DNA of 46,146 bases from DASWNP01 sp035537095 (lineage in GTDB: Bacteria > Acidobacteriota > Blastocatellia > Pyrinomonadales > Pyrinomonadaceae), in assembly GCA_035537095.1 (NCBI GenBank), contig DATLMV010000061.1:1-46146 (forward strand), read 5' to 3'. Made by a program: the position numbers and the translations under genes. Positions 24,672 to 33,547 of this stretch are shown piece by piece (position 1 is the stretch's first letter; the number at the start of each line of letters is the position of its first letter). The notes beneath the pieces are model-generated. The model ran no database searches and had not been told where the DNA came from. It saw only the letters and a program-made list of their open reading frames with translations.

Positions 24672-27600
24672 ATGACCCGCAGAAGGTTGTCTTTGCTGCT
24701 CTTTGTCGTGGTCTGTCTTCTCGCCGTCCGCATCAATGCCGCGCGCGTCTCGCCCGACATTGACGAGACGGACATCAAGCTCCTGTTCGACGACAAACAG
24801 ACCGCCGCCGTTCTCTCAATCGAGAACAATACGGGCCGCGCGCTCGACGCCAGCGTGCAGGTCGAACTGCTCACGCCGAAAGACGACGTCTTCACGCGCT
24901 CCGTGCTGAGCGAGACGCTGCGCGCGGGCGCGAACACGCTGCACGTGCCGCTGGCGATTCGCTTCGGCGTGATGCCTAATTCCGAACAGCGCGAGTTTCT
25001 CTTCTATCGCCTGCGTTATCGCATCGCGCCGCAAGCGGCGACGACGCCCGGTGCGCCCGCCGCGAGCGAGGCGGTCGAGGGTATCGTTTCGCTCTCGGAG
25101 ATCACGCCGGACATCTTCGAGTTGAACGTCGTCGCGCCGCGCAAGCTGCGCGAGGGCGCGCACTATCGCGTCCGCGTCCGCGCGGTGCATCCGTTGACGG
25201 CGCGCGGGACGAAAGACGTGCGCGTCGAGGGCGAGATTGACTTCGACGACGACGAGCAGAAGGACTTGAAGGCTACGGCCAGCACCGACGCCGAAGGCAA
25301 CGCCGCGCTCGATTTCCTGCTCCCGCACAACGTCTCGGAGAACGACCTCGACCTCAAAGTGACGGCGCGGCGCGGCATCTTCCAGCAGGAGGTTGAAGAG
25401 GATGTCGAGTTTGACGAAGCGAAGGGACTGCTCCTGACCACCGATAAGTCGCTCTATCAACCGGGCCAGACGTTGCACATGCGCGTGCTCATCTTCGACG
25501 CGTTGCGCCGCGCCGTCGCCGACGACGAGGCGACGTTGGAGATCACAGACCCCGAAGGCAAGACCGCCTTTCGCGCGCCGCTCCAAACCTCGCGCTTCGG
25601 CGTCGCCAGCGCCGACTGGCAGATTCCCGACAATACGCGCCTCGGCGAATATCGCCTCAACGTCTCGACCAGCGAAGGCGAATTCAGCGAAGGCTCCATC
25701 AGCAGTCAGGTCGTCAAAATCAGCCGCTACGACCTGCCGAACTTCTCCGTCAGCGCGAAGCCCGACCGCCCCTATTATCTCGCCGGACAGCAGGCCGACA
25801 TCGAAGTGCGCGCCGATTATCTCTTCGGCCAGCCGGTCGCGCAGGGGCAGGTGCGCGTCGTCCGGCAGACGGAACGCGAGTGGAACTACAAGGAGCAGAA
25901 GTATGAGACGAAGGAGGGCGCGAGCGTCGAGGGCAAGCTCGACGCGTCGGGCCGCTTCGTCGCGCGTTTGGACTTGCACGCAGCGCACAAGGAGTTGAGC
26001 GGGCTGGAATACTCGCGCGTGCAGGACATCAACTTCGCCGCCTACGTCACCGACGCGACGACCAACCGCACCGAGCAGCGACGCTTCACGCTGCGGCTGA
26101 CCAAAGAGCCGATTCACATCTACATCATCGAGGGACGCTACGATCAGGCCGCCGGGCTCCCGCTCGCCTTCTATCTCACGACCTTCTACGCCGACGGCAC
26201 GCCCGCGTCCTGCGATGTCGAAATCCGGAGAGAGAGCGCGGCGGGAGAAGCTAATCAAACGGCGAACGGGGCCGGGCGCGTCGCGGCGTCGTCGGCGGCG
26301 GCGGCGTCGCCGCCGTCTCTGCGTGTGCGGACGAACCGCTACGGCGTCGCCAAAGTGTCGGGGCCGCCCGTCGGCGCGCGAGGAGACGAGAGCGACGATC
26401 GCGTCGCGCTCCGCCTCGTCGCGCGCGACCGCGAGGGACGCAGCGGAAAGCACTCGGAGAGTTTCTGGCTGCACAATGATAGGCAGCGCGAGATTCGCGT
26501 CGAGAGCGACAAGACCGTCTATCGCGCGGGCGAACCCGTCGAGTTGGAAATCCGTGCGAGCGGGCAGCAGTCTCCGGTCTATCTGGATGTCGCGCAGGAC
26601 TCGCGCGTCGTCCTCTCGAAGACCGTGCGCCTCCGCGAGGGGCGCGCGAAGCTGACGCTGCCCTACACGGACGACTTCAAAGACCGCCTGACCATCACCG
26701 CATGGTCTTACGAGACCGACGAGGACGCCCAAGACTATTACCGGCAAGGCTACGCGAGCGGCACGCGCACGGTTGTTTACCCGCGCAATCGTGATTTGAA
26801 GCTCGACGTGCGTTTCGATAAGACCGAGTATCGTCCGGGCGAAGATGCGAGCGCGGAGTTGCGCGTGCGCGCGGCGGACGGTCGCAGGGTGGAGGGCGCG
26901 CTCGGCGTCGTCGTCTTCGACAAGGCGGTCGAGGAGCGTGCGCGCACCGATCAGGACTTCGGGGCGGACTTCGGTTTCGGTAGCTCGTTCAAATATTTCC
27001 GCTATGGCGGCGACAACATCTCAGGGATCACGCCGCGCGACATCGAACGGCTCGACATGTCGAAGCCCTTGAGCGGCGATATCCAGTCGGTCGCCGAGGT
27101 GCTCCTCAACTATTCGAGCGGCGGCTACGAGCCGCACATCCTGCACGACACGAGTTTTATCAAGACTCCGGGCACGCTCTTCGACGACCTCACGCGCAAG
27201 CACGTCAAGCCCTTGGAGAGCGCACTCCAAACGCGCTACGCGGAACAGGCCGACTACCCGCACGACGATGCACAACTGCGCCGGATGCTGCTCGATGCCG
27301 ACATCAACATGGACGCGCTGCGCGACCCTTGGGGCACGCCCTATCGCGCCGCCTTCTCCGTCGAGCGCGACAAGGAGATGCTCGACATCATCAGCGCGGG
27401 CGCGGATAAGCGTGCGGGCACGCCGGACGATTTCTCCACGCTCCGCATGGGCTGGCCCTACTTTCGCTCGATAGGCGAGAGGATTGACCGCGCCGTCGCC
27501 GAATATCACAAGCGCACCGGCGCGCACGTCCGCGACGCCGCGACGCTCAAGGGCGAACTCGCGCGCGCGGGTTTCGACATGGATGCGCTGCGCGACCCGT

Positions 27601-30600
27601 GGGGACAGCCCTACGCGCTGACCTTCGGCATCAGCGCGACCAACTACACAATCAACGTCGTCAGCCACGGCCCCGACCGCCAGAGCGTGCCAAGCGCGCC
27701 TTCGGCCCTCGACGACTTCAACGTCTGGACATCCCTGAGCGACGACTTCGCCGGGATGCGCGAGGGGATTACGCGCGCGCTCGTCGCGCATCAACAGCAG
27801 GGCGGACGCTTCCCGCAGACCGAAGACGAACTGCGTCGCGCGCTCGCCGCTCATCACATCAACCGCGATGCCCTGCGCGACGCATGGGGGCGCGTCCTCA
27901 AAGCCTCGTTCGGCAAACAGGCGGGCTACGCGCAGCAGTTCGAGAGCCGGGGTCAATACGATCCGGGCGCGAGCAAGCAGCGCACGGAGACGAAGCCCGT
28001 CGGACAGGTCGTCTATGACATTCGCCTGTACAGTCTCGGCCCCGACGGGATCGTGAACCAGAATGATTTCGTCGCCGGATATTTTTCCAGCATCCCCGGC
28101 GGCGTGTTGAATGCGACGCCCGACGACCAGAAACCGCTCGCGCCGCGCTCCCTGACGATACTGTCAGGAGGTCGGGGCGCGATTCAGGGAACCATCACCG
28201 ACCCGAATGGCGCATCGGTGGCGGGCGCGTCCGTCGTCGCCCGCCACCACTACGCCGAGCTTGAGTTTTCCGCCGTGACCAACGAAGAGGGCGTCTTCTT
28301 TCTGCGCAATCTTCCTTCCGGCTATTACAACGTGCGCGCCGACGCTCCCGGTTTCCGGTTGACGCGCATTGAGAACGTGCTCGTCCAATCGGCGAATCTG
28401 ACGAAGCTCGATTTCGCGCTTGATGTCGGCGCGGTAATGGAGACGGTCGAGGTCAGCGCGGACTCACCGAGCGAAGGGATCAACGCTACCGTCTCCAACC
28501 TCACGAAGCAAACAAGGCTCGGCAACGGCGCGCGCACGCAACTCTCGACGCCGCGCCTGCGCGAGTTCTTCCCCGAAACGCTCGTCTGGCAGCCCTCGAT
28601 TGAGACGGACAGGGAAGGACGCGCCGCGCTTCGTTTCAAGTTTGCCGACAACATCACGACTTGGAAAATATCGGTCATCGGTTCGACCGCCGACGGCGAA
28701 CTCGGCCTCGTCGAGCAGGAGATACGCGCCTTCCAGCCCTTCTTCGTCGAGCACGACCCGCCGCGCATCCTCACCGAAGGCGACGAGATAAACCTGCCCG
28801 TCGTGCTCCGCAACTACCTCGACCGCCAGCAGACGGTTGACGTGGAGATCAAGCCCGAAAACTGGTTCACGCTCGAAGGCCCCGCGCACAAGCAAGCGTC
28901 GGTTGCCTCCGGCGAGGCGGCGCGCGAGACGTTCGGCTTCCGCGCCGTCGCCTCCGTGACAAACGGCAAGCAGCGCATCACGGCGCGCGGCGCGGAGGCA
29001 TCCGACGCGATTGAGAAACCCGTCAGCGTCCACCCCGACGGCGAGGAGTTGACGGCGACCGCCGCGCAGATCTTCAACGACTCCGCCGCGCTCGACGTGG
29101 AGATTTCTCCCGACGCGATACACGGCTCGCTCTCCGGCGAGTTGAAGATTTACCCGAACCTCTCGGCGCACGTCGTCGAGAGCGTCGAGGGCATCATGCA
29201 ACGCCCGCACGGCTGCGGCGAGCAGACCATCTCCTCAACCTATCCGAGTCTTCTCGTGCTCCGCCTCAATCGTCAACCCGACGCCGCGCAAGAAGACGCG
29301 CAGCAGACGACGACCCGCGACGCGGCGAGCCGACGCGCAGGTGAGATGTCGGCGGTCGGCAAACGCGCGCGCCATTATCTGCAACTCGGCTACGAACGCC
29401 TGCTCGGCTATCGCTCAAGCGACGGCGGTTTCTCCTACTGGGGCGACGGCAACTCCGATTTCGCCCTGACCGCCTACGCTCTCAAGTTTTTGAACGACGC
29501 GCGCGAGGTTTATGCGGTTGACGAAAGCGTCGTCGCGGGCGCGCGCGATTATCTCGTCCGGCAGCAGCGTGAGGACGGCACTTGGCCCGTCTATCGCGGC
29601 GCGCCCCAACCCGACGCGACGCAGACCGCCTTCAACACGGCCTACGTCGCACGCGTGCTCGCACGCACCGCAGCGAATCGAGCTTCCGCTTCATCAACCA
29701 ACGGAAAACCGAACGCGGCGACGGAACCACTCGCGCGCGCCATGCGCTATCTCGCGCGCCGCGTCGCCGAGACCGACGAACCATACCTCGCCGCCTCCTA
29801 CGCGCTCGCCGCCGCCGATGCGGGCGACATGGCGGAGTCCGCGCGCGCCGCCGCACGCCTCCGCGCGCTCGCCGAGGACGCGGGCGAGGGCGCGTCCTTC
29901 TGGCCGCTCAAAACCAGCACGCCCTTCCACGGTTGGGGACAGGCGGGACGCATCGAGACGACCGCGCTCGCCGTGCAGGCGCTCGCCCGCGCAAACGGCG
30001 CGAACGCGCCCGCCGGAGAGACGCGCGCAAACGACGACGACGCCCTCGTCAGTCGCGGGATGCTTTACCTGCTGCGCAACAAAGACCGCTACGGCGTCTG
30101 GATGTCAACACAGGCGACCGTCAACGTCCTCGACGCGCTCATCCTGCTCTCGTCCGCACGCGCGACGAACGCGAACGCCGCCGCTCAGTCGCCCGCCCCG
30201 ACGGGCGACGGCGCGACGGCGGAGATCTTCGTCAACGGCAAACGCGCGGCGTCCGTTCAGCTTCCGCCCGTCTATCAGGTCTGGAATCCGGTAGTCGTCA
30301 ACGTCTCACAGTTTCTCAACGCGACGGGCACGAATCGCGTCGAGATCAGGCGTCCCACGCCTGCCGCCGCCGCGCCCGCGCAGGCCCAACTCGTCGCCTC
30401 CTACTATATCCCTTGGGACAAGTCCCCGACGGCGAACGCCGCGCGCGCCGTCTCCGGTTCGACCGGCAGCCAGACGCCCGCGCTCAGTCTCAAAGTTCAA
30501 TTCGACCGCACCGAGGCCGAAATCAATCAACCGATCAACTGCCGCGTCGAGGCCGCGCGCAACGCCCGGCACAGCTACGGGATGATGCTCGGCGAGATTG

Positions 30601-30860
30601 GCCTGCCGCCCGGCGCGGAGATTGACCGCGCTTCGCTCGACCGCGCGATGCAGGAGTCCGGCGGCGCTCTCAGTCGCTACGACGTTCTGCCCGACCGTCT
30701 CGTCGTCTATCTCTGGCCCTCGGGTCGTCCCTTCAAGTTCGATTTCAAGTTCCGCCCTCGCTTCGGCCTCGCCGCCCAGTCCGCCGCCTCCCATCTCTAC
30801 GACTACTACAACCCCGAAGCGCACACGCTCCTTGCGCCGACGAAGTTCGTGATACGATGA
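24672..30860 (+). CDS. alpha-2-macroglobulin family protein with inserted domains
   Basis: The 2062-aa exported protein has a signal peptide (MTRRRLSLLLFVVVCLLAV..., cleaved near NAA). A series of MG domains covers about residues 30-840 (an MG2-like LLLTTDKSLYQPGQTLHMRV near 250). Then come three tandem segments (about 845-923, 933-1019, 1028-1138), each with a helix, DALRDPWGxPY and a GADK/GPD-x-DDF end, resembling the C-terminal part of type II secretion major pseudopilins. A carboxypeptidase-regulatory-like domain is at about 1167-1264. The A2M domain (about 1303-1360) is followed by a thioester domain with GCGEQT (Cys1515, Gln1518) and a C-terminal domain. The thioester would trap attacking proteases. 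GGAGGAAG precedes the ATG. No penicillin-binding protein pbpC gene is adjacent. Confidence 0.92.
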   Translation: MTRRRLSLLLFVVVCLLAVRINAARVSPDIDETDIKLLFDDKQTAAVLSIENNTGRALDASVQVELLTPKDDVFTRSVLSETLRAGANTLHVPLAIRFGVMPNSEQREFLFYRLRYRIAPQAATTPGAPAASEAVEGIVSLSEITPDIFELNVVAPRKLREGAHYRVRVRAVHPLTARGTKDVRVEGEIDFDDDEQKDLKATASTDAEGNAALDFLLPHNVSENDLDLKVTARRGIFQQEVEEDVEFDEAKGLLLTTDKSLYQPGQTLHMRVLIFDALRRAVADDEATLEITDPEGKTAFRAPLQTSRFGVASADWQIPDNTRLGEYRLNVSTSEGEFSEGSISSQVVKISRYDLPNFSVSAKPDRPYYLAGQQADIEVRADYLFGQPVAQGQVRVVRQTEREWNYKEQKYETKEGASVEGKLDASGRFVARLDLHAAHKELSGLEYSRVQDINFAAYVTDATTNRTEQRRFTLRLTKEPIHIYIIEGRYDQAAGLPLAFYLTTFYADGTPASCDVEIRRESAAGEANQTANGAGRVAASSAAAASPPSLRVRTNRYGVAKVSGPPVGARGDESDDRVALRLVARDREGRSGKHSESFWLHNDRQREIRVESDKTVYRAGEPVELEIRASGQQSPVYLDVAQDSRVVLSKTVRLREGRAKLTLPYTDDFKDRLTITAWSYETDEDAQDYYRQGYASGTRTVVYPRNRDLKLDVRFDKTEYRPGEDASAELRVRAADGRRVEGALGVVVFDKAVEERARTDQDFGADFGFGSSFKYFRYGGDNISGITPRDIERLDMSKPLSGDIQSVAEVLLNYSSGGYEPHILHDTSFIKTPGTLFDDLTRKHVKPLESALQTRYAEQADYPHDDAQLRRMLLDADINMDALRDPWGTPYRAAFSVERDKEMLDIISAGADKRAGTPDDFSTLRMGWPYFRSIGERIDRAVAEYHKRTGAHVRDAATLKGELARAGFDMDALRDPWGQPYALTFGISATNYTINVVSHGPDRQSVPSAPSALDDFNVWTSLSDDFAGMREGITRALVAHQQQGGRFPQTEDELRRALAAHHINRDALRDAWGRVLKASFGKQAGYAQQFESRGQYDPGASKQRTETKPVGQVVYDIRLYSLGPDGIVNQNDFVAGYFSSIPGGVLNATPDDQKPLAPRSLTILSGGRGAIQGTITDPNGASVAGASVVARHHYAELEFSAVTNEEGVFFLRNLPSGYYNVRADAPGFRLTRIENVLVQSANLTKLDFALDVGAVMETVEVSADSPSEGINATVSNLTKQTRLGNGARTQLSTPRLREFFPETLVWQPSIETDREGRAALRFKFADNITTWKISVIGSTADGELGLVEQEIRAFQPFFVEHDPPRILTEGDEINLPVVLRNYLDRQQTVDVEIKPENWFTLEGPAHKQASVASGEAARETFGFRAVASVTNGKQRITARGAEASDAIEKPVSVHPDGEELTATAAQIFNDSAALDVEISPDAIHGSLSGELKIYPNLSAHVVESVEGIMQRPHGCGEQTISSTYPSLLVLRLNRQPDAAQEDAQQTTTRDAASRRAGEMSAVGKRARHYLQLGYERLLGYRSSDGGFSYWGDGNSDFALTAYALKFLNDAREVYAVDESVVAGARDYLVRQQREDGTWPVYRGAPQPDATQTAFNTAYVARVLARTAANRASASSTNGKPNAATEPLARAMRYLARRVAETDEPYLAASYALAAADAGDMAESARAAARLRALAEDAGEGASFWPLKTSTPFHGWGQAGRIETTALAVQALARANGANAPAGETRANDDDALVSRGMLYLLRNKDRYGVWMSTQATVNVLDALILLSSARATNANAAAQSPAPTGDGATAEIFVNGKRAASVQLPPVYQVWNPVVVNVSQFLNATGTNRVEIRRPTPAAAAPAQAQLVASYYIPWDKSPTANAARAVSGSTGSQTPALSLKVQFDRTEAEINQPINCRVEAARNARHSYGMMLGEIGLPPGAEIDRASLDRAMQESGGALSRYDVLPDRLVVYLWPSGRPFKFDFKFRPRFGLAAQSAASHLYDYYNPEAHTLLAPTKFVIR

Positions 30861-30865
30861 AAGAA

Positions 30866-30962
30866 ACGATGAACGCGGAATGATGAACGACGAATGAAAG
30901 GCTCAATGCTTTGTTCTTCAGTCCATCGTTCCGCATTCATCATTCATCATTCATCGTTTCAG
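30866..30962. repeat. heptamer array with inverted arms (ATGAACG/GAATGATG word)
   Basis: The left arm, about 30868-30899 (ATGAACG, CGGAATG, ATGAACG, ACGAATG), pairs with about 30924-30958 (CATCGTTCCGCATTCATCATTCATCATTCATCG). It begins a few bases past the A2M stop and ends just before the selD ribosome-binding site, so any terminator or hairpin effect would act on both. Confidence 0.82.
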
Positions 30963-30976
30963 ATCGGAGGTTGCAG

Positions 30977-32005
30977 ATGCGTCTGACGGAGATGGTTTCG
31001 TGCGCCGGTTGAGCGGCTAAACTCGCGCCGAGCGAACTCGCTCAAGTTTTGGGCGGGCTGCACATTCCCCACGACCCGAATCTCATTGTCGGCATCGAAA
31101 CCGCCGACGATGCGGGAGTCTATCGTCTCAACGACGAACTCGCGCTCGTCCAGACCGTTGATTTCTTCACCCCGATTGTTGACGACCCGTTCGATTACGG
31201 GCGCATCGCCGCCCTCAATTCCATCAACGACGTGTGGGCGATGGGCGGCACTCCCATCACCGCGCTCGCCGTCACATGCTTTCCGAAGAAGGGCGTTGAC
31301 TTCTCGATCCTCGGCGAAATCATGCGCGGCGGATTGCACGTCCTGACCGAGAACAACGTCGCGCTCGTCGGCGGCCACAGCGTTGACGACCCGCAGATCA
31401 TGTTCGGCTATGCCGTCACCGGCACGATTCACCCCGCGCGCGTCGTCACCAATCGCGGCGCACGCGCGGGCGACGCGCTCCTGCTCACCAAGCCCGTCGG
31501 CACGGGCGTCGTCTCCACCGGCATCAAGCGCGGCATGGCCGCGCCCGAAGTGATGCAGGCTTCACTCGACACGATGCTGCTCTCGGGGCGCGACGCCGCG
31601 CGCTTGATGTGCGACGCGGGCGCGCATGCCGCGACCGACGTGACCGGCTTCGCTCTGCTCGGCCACGCATGGGAGTTGGCGCGCGCCAGCAATGTGACGC
31701 TTGAGATTGAATCGGCGCGCGTGCCGCTGATTGCGGGCGCGCGAGAGTTGGCCGCGCAGGGACTTTTGACGAGCGGCGACAAGTCGAACCGTCGCTACGT
31801 CGGCGACGATGTGCTGCTCGCCGACGGCGTCGGCAGCGAACTCGCTTCCCTTCTCTTCGACCCGCAGACGGCGGGCGGCCTTCTCATCTCCATCGCCCCC
31901 GAACGCGCCGAAAGTCTGCTCTCGCGCCTCCGCGAAACTTACGCCGACGCCGCCCTCATCGGTCGCGTCCGCGCGCGCGGCGAGCATCTCATCCGCGTCA
32001 CGTAA
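30977..32005 (+). CDS. selD: selenide, water dikinase with in-frame UGA selenocysteine
   Basis: The enzyme makes selenophosphate from selenide and ATP, the donor for selenocysteine and 2-selenouridine. Reading from ATG 30977 gives MRLTEMVSCAG, then TGA at 31010-31012, then AAKLAP, which is exactly the N-terminal catalytic motif of SelD (S-x-x-[CU]-x-x-K) with UGA at the Cys/Sec position (residue 12) and Lys15. The frame then runs without a stop to 32005 (342 aa, a normal SelD length), with GIETADDAGVYRL, FFTPIVDDPFDYGRIAALNSINDVWAMGG and TDVTGFALLGHAWE. GGAGG lies 6 nt before the ATG. A gene finder that treats UGA as stop would start at 31049 and lose the active site. A SECIS-like hairpin follows the UGA. 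Confidence 0.95.
31013..31049 (+). promoter_or_regulatory. SECIS-like hairpin after the selD UGA
   Basis: Two stems stack directly downstream of the UGA: AAACT (31019-31023) with AGTTT (31045-31049) outside, and GAGCG (31030-31034) with CGCTC (31039-31043) inside, with an AACT loop. The apical loop lies 22-25 nt after the UGA, within the range for bacterial SECIS elements. If the closing G-C pair opens, the loop begins with G, as in known elements. Confidence 0.55.
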
Positions 32006-32160
32006 AATTTTCACCTGAAGCAACGCGTGCCAACTTCCGGCACAAACGACGCCGGAGCGCAGGCGAAACAGCCGCGCGGTCGTGCGTCCCTTGCGCGCGA
32101 GCAAACGCGCGTGCGCGTTCGTTCATCCTATCTTTCATTCGGATGAAGGATAAAAATCGT

Positions 32161-32901
32161 ATGCGTCGTCTCAACTATTCCCTCGCGTTGCTGTGCGCGC
32201 TCGTCCTGTTCGTCGGCGGCTGCGCGACCGTGACGCCGCAGACGAAGCGCGCGCCCGTCGTCAAGCCTTCGCCCGCCGCGACCGTCGCCGCACAGGCGAC
32301 GCCCACGCCCGAAGCCATCAACCGCCCGACGAGCGAGCCTTACACGGGCGACCTCTCGATTTTTGAGAACCCCGACCGCGACAAGAAACTGCAAATCGAA
32401 CGCGTGCTCGACGTGCTCGGCATCAAGGAGGGCGTGAGCGTCGCCGACATCGGCGCGGGTTCCGGCTGGTTCACCGTCCGCGCCGCGCGTCGCGTCGGCG
32501 GTAAGGGCACGGTCTACGCCGTCGAAATCAATCCCGACTACGTCAAGCACATCGAGCAACGCGCCGCACGCGAGAATCTGCCCAACATCCGCGCCGTCCT
32601 CGGCAAAGAGGACGACCCGCTCCTGCCCGCGCGCAGCGTAGATGCCGTGCTCATTTTAAAGACCTATCACGAAGTCTCGCAGCCCATCCGCCTGCTCACG
32701 CGCCTGCGTCCGGCCCTGCGCCCCGGCGCGCGTCTCGGCATCATTGACCGCAAAGGCAAAGGCGACGATCACGGCATCGAACGCGACACCATCGTCACAG
32801 AGGCGGCCCGCGCCGGTTTCTCGCTCGTCGAGGAGCACGACTTCGTCAAAGGCGACGGCATGGACTACTTCCTCGTCTTCAAAACGGACGATGGACGATA
32901 G
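32161..32901 (+). CDS. lipoprotein-type SAM methyltransferase-like protein
   Basis: The 246-aa product starts with a lipoprotein signal peptide; the lipobox is LFVGGC with Cys21. A Pro/Ala/Thr-rich linker (to about residue 60) and a class I methyltransferase domain follow (VSVADIGAGSGWFTVRAARRVGGKGTVYAVEINPDYVKHIE). The fold looks intact, which is odd for a protein predicted to be exported, since SAM is cytoplasmic. The ATG at 32161 follows GAAGGA by 10 nt; an ATG at 32143 is an alternative. The last residues (TDDGR) and the TAG stop are read from a GACGATG heptamer array. Confidence 0.75.
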   Translation: MRRLNYSLALLCALVLFVGGCATVTPQTKRAPVVKPSPAATVAAQATPTPEAINRPTSEPYTGDLSIFENPDRDKKLQIERVLDVLGIKEGVSVADIGAGSGWFTVRAARRVGGKGTVYAVEINPDYVKHIEQRAARENLPNIRAVLGKEDDPLLPARSVDAVLILKTYHEVSQPIRLLTRLRPALRPGARLGIIDRKGKGDDHGIERDTIVTEAARAGFSLVEEHDFVKGDGMDYFLVFKTDDGR

Positions 32902-32983
32902 ACGGATAACAGACCATAGACGATAGACGATGGACAATAGCCAATCCTGTTTTGTCCATCGTCCATCGTCTATCGTCCGTCCT
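32884..32983. repeat. heptamer array with inverted arms (GACGATG word), second copy
   Basis: The left arm, 32885-32938 (GACGATG GACGATA GACGGAT ... AGACGATAGACGATGGAC), pairs with 32953-32981 (GTCCATCGTCCATCG then TCTATCGTCCGTCC), followed by CTTTTT. It has the same word as 10075-10209 and overlaps the 3' end of the methyltransferase gene. Confidence 0.82.
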
Positions 32984-33062
32984 TTTTAAGCAGCACAAAG
33001 CGTACTTCCGCACTCGTGCGACATCAAAGGGGGTTCGGCACAGGGCCGCTAAGTGCGTTCGG

Positions 33063-33091
33063 TTGACAGTCTTGGCCGCGTACGGTACTTT
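33063..33091 (+). promoter_or_regulatory. promoter of the tRNA-Glu gene
   Basis: TTGACA at 33063-33068 (perfect -35), a 17-nt spacer and TACTTT at 33086-33091. The tRNA begins 28 nt downstream. Confidence 0.6.
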
Positions 33092-33118
33092 ATTTTGCAC
33101 TTCAACAAGGTCAAGCAC

Positions 33119-33194
<76 letters not shown>

Positions 33195-33547
33195 CTTTAA
33201 TTTCAAATACTCACGGCTGCCCTGAGAACTTGAATGCTACGTGCGGTAACGCCCCGGTAACGTAACTCCCCCAACGGAACCTGATATCAAAGAGAAAGAC
33301 CGCGCACAGGCGCAAGCGTAACGTCGTCAAGAAACGCGTCTAGCGCAGAGACCCTTCGTCCAATCCACTTCTCTCTAAAGTTCCACATCTTCCGATGCCC
33401 GTCACAGAATCGCACGCCTAAACGGGCGTGTTTCCCTTCAGCTAGTAGTCCGGAATAAAAGTAACTACGGCGCATTGGACGTCTTTACGGGTGGCTAATA
33501 TTACGTATACTTGGCATTAGGCTGCTCATCTTGTAATGAGAGGGTTT
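33195..33547. other. left end of the tRNA-bounded segment, no confident gene
   Basis: This lower-GC stretch carries a 62-codon minus-strand frame (33287-33475) that I do not call. ATTAGGC at 33516-33522 and GCCTAAAC at 33416-33423 are weakly reminiscent of attC ends but lack paired inner arms. The true 5' boundary of the first cassette is unknown. Confidence 0.5.

Noticed and set aside
24816..26747. 643-codon minus-strand frame opposite the A2M gene
   Set aside because: Shadow frame; the plus strand encodes conserved MG domains.
33287..33475. 62-codon minus-strand frame at the left end of the tRNA-bounded segment
   Set aside because: No ribosome-binding site or known motif; no attC site matches it. 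It cannot be excluded as a decayed cassette gene.
33416..33522. Possible further attC site upstream of cassette gene 1 (GCCTAAAC ... ATTAGGC)
   Set aside because: The end words pair, but the inner arms do not, and the right core has A instead of the required G.
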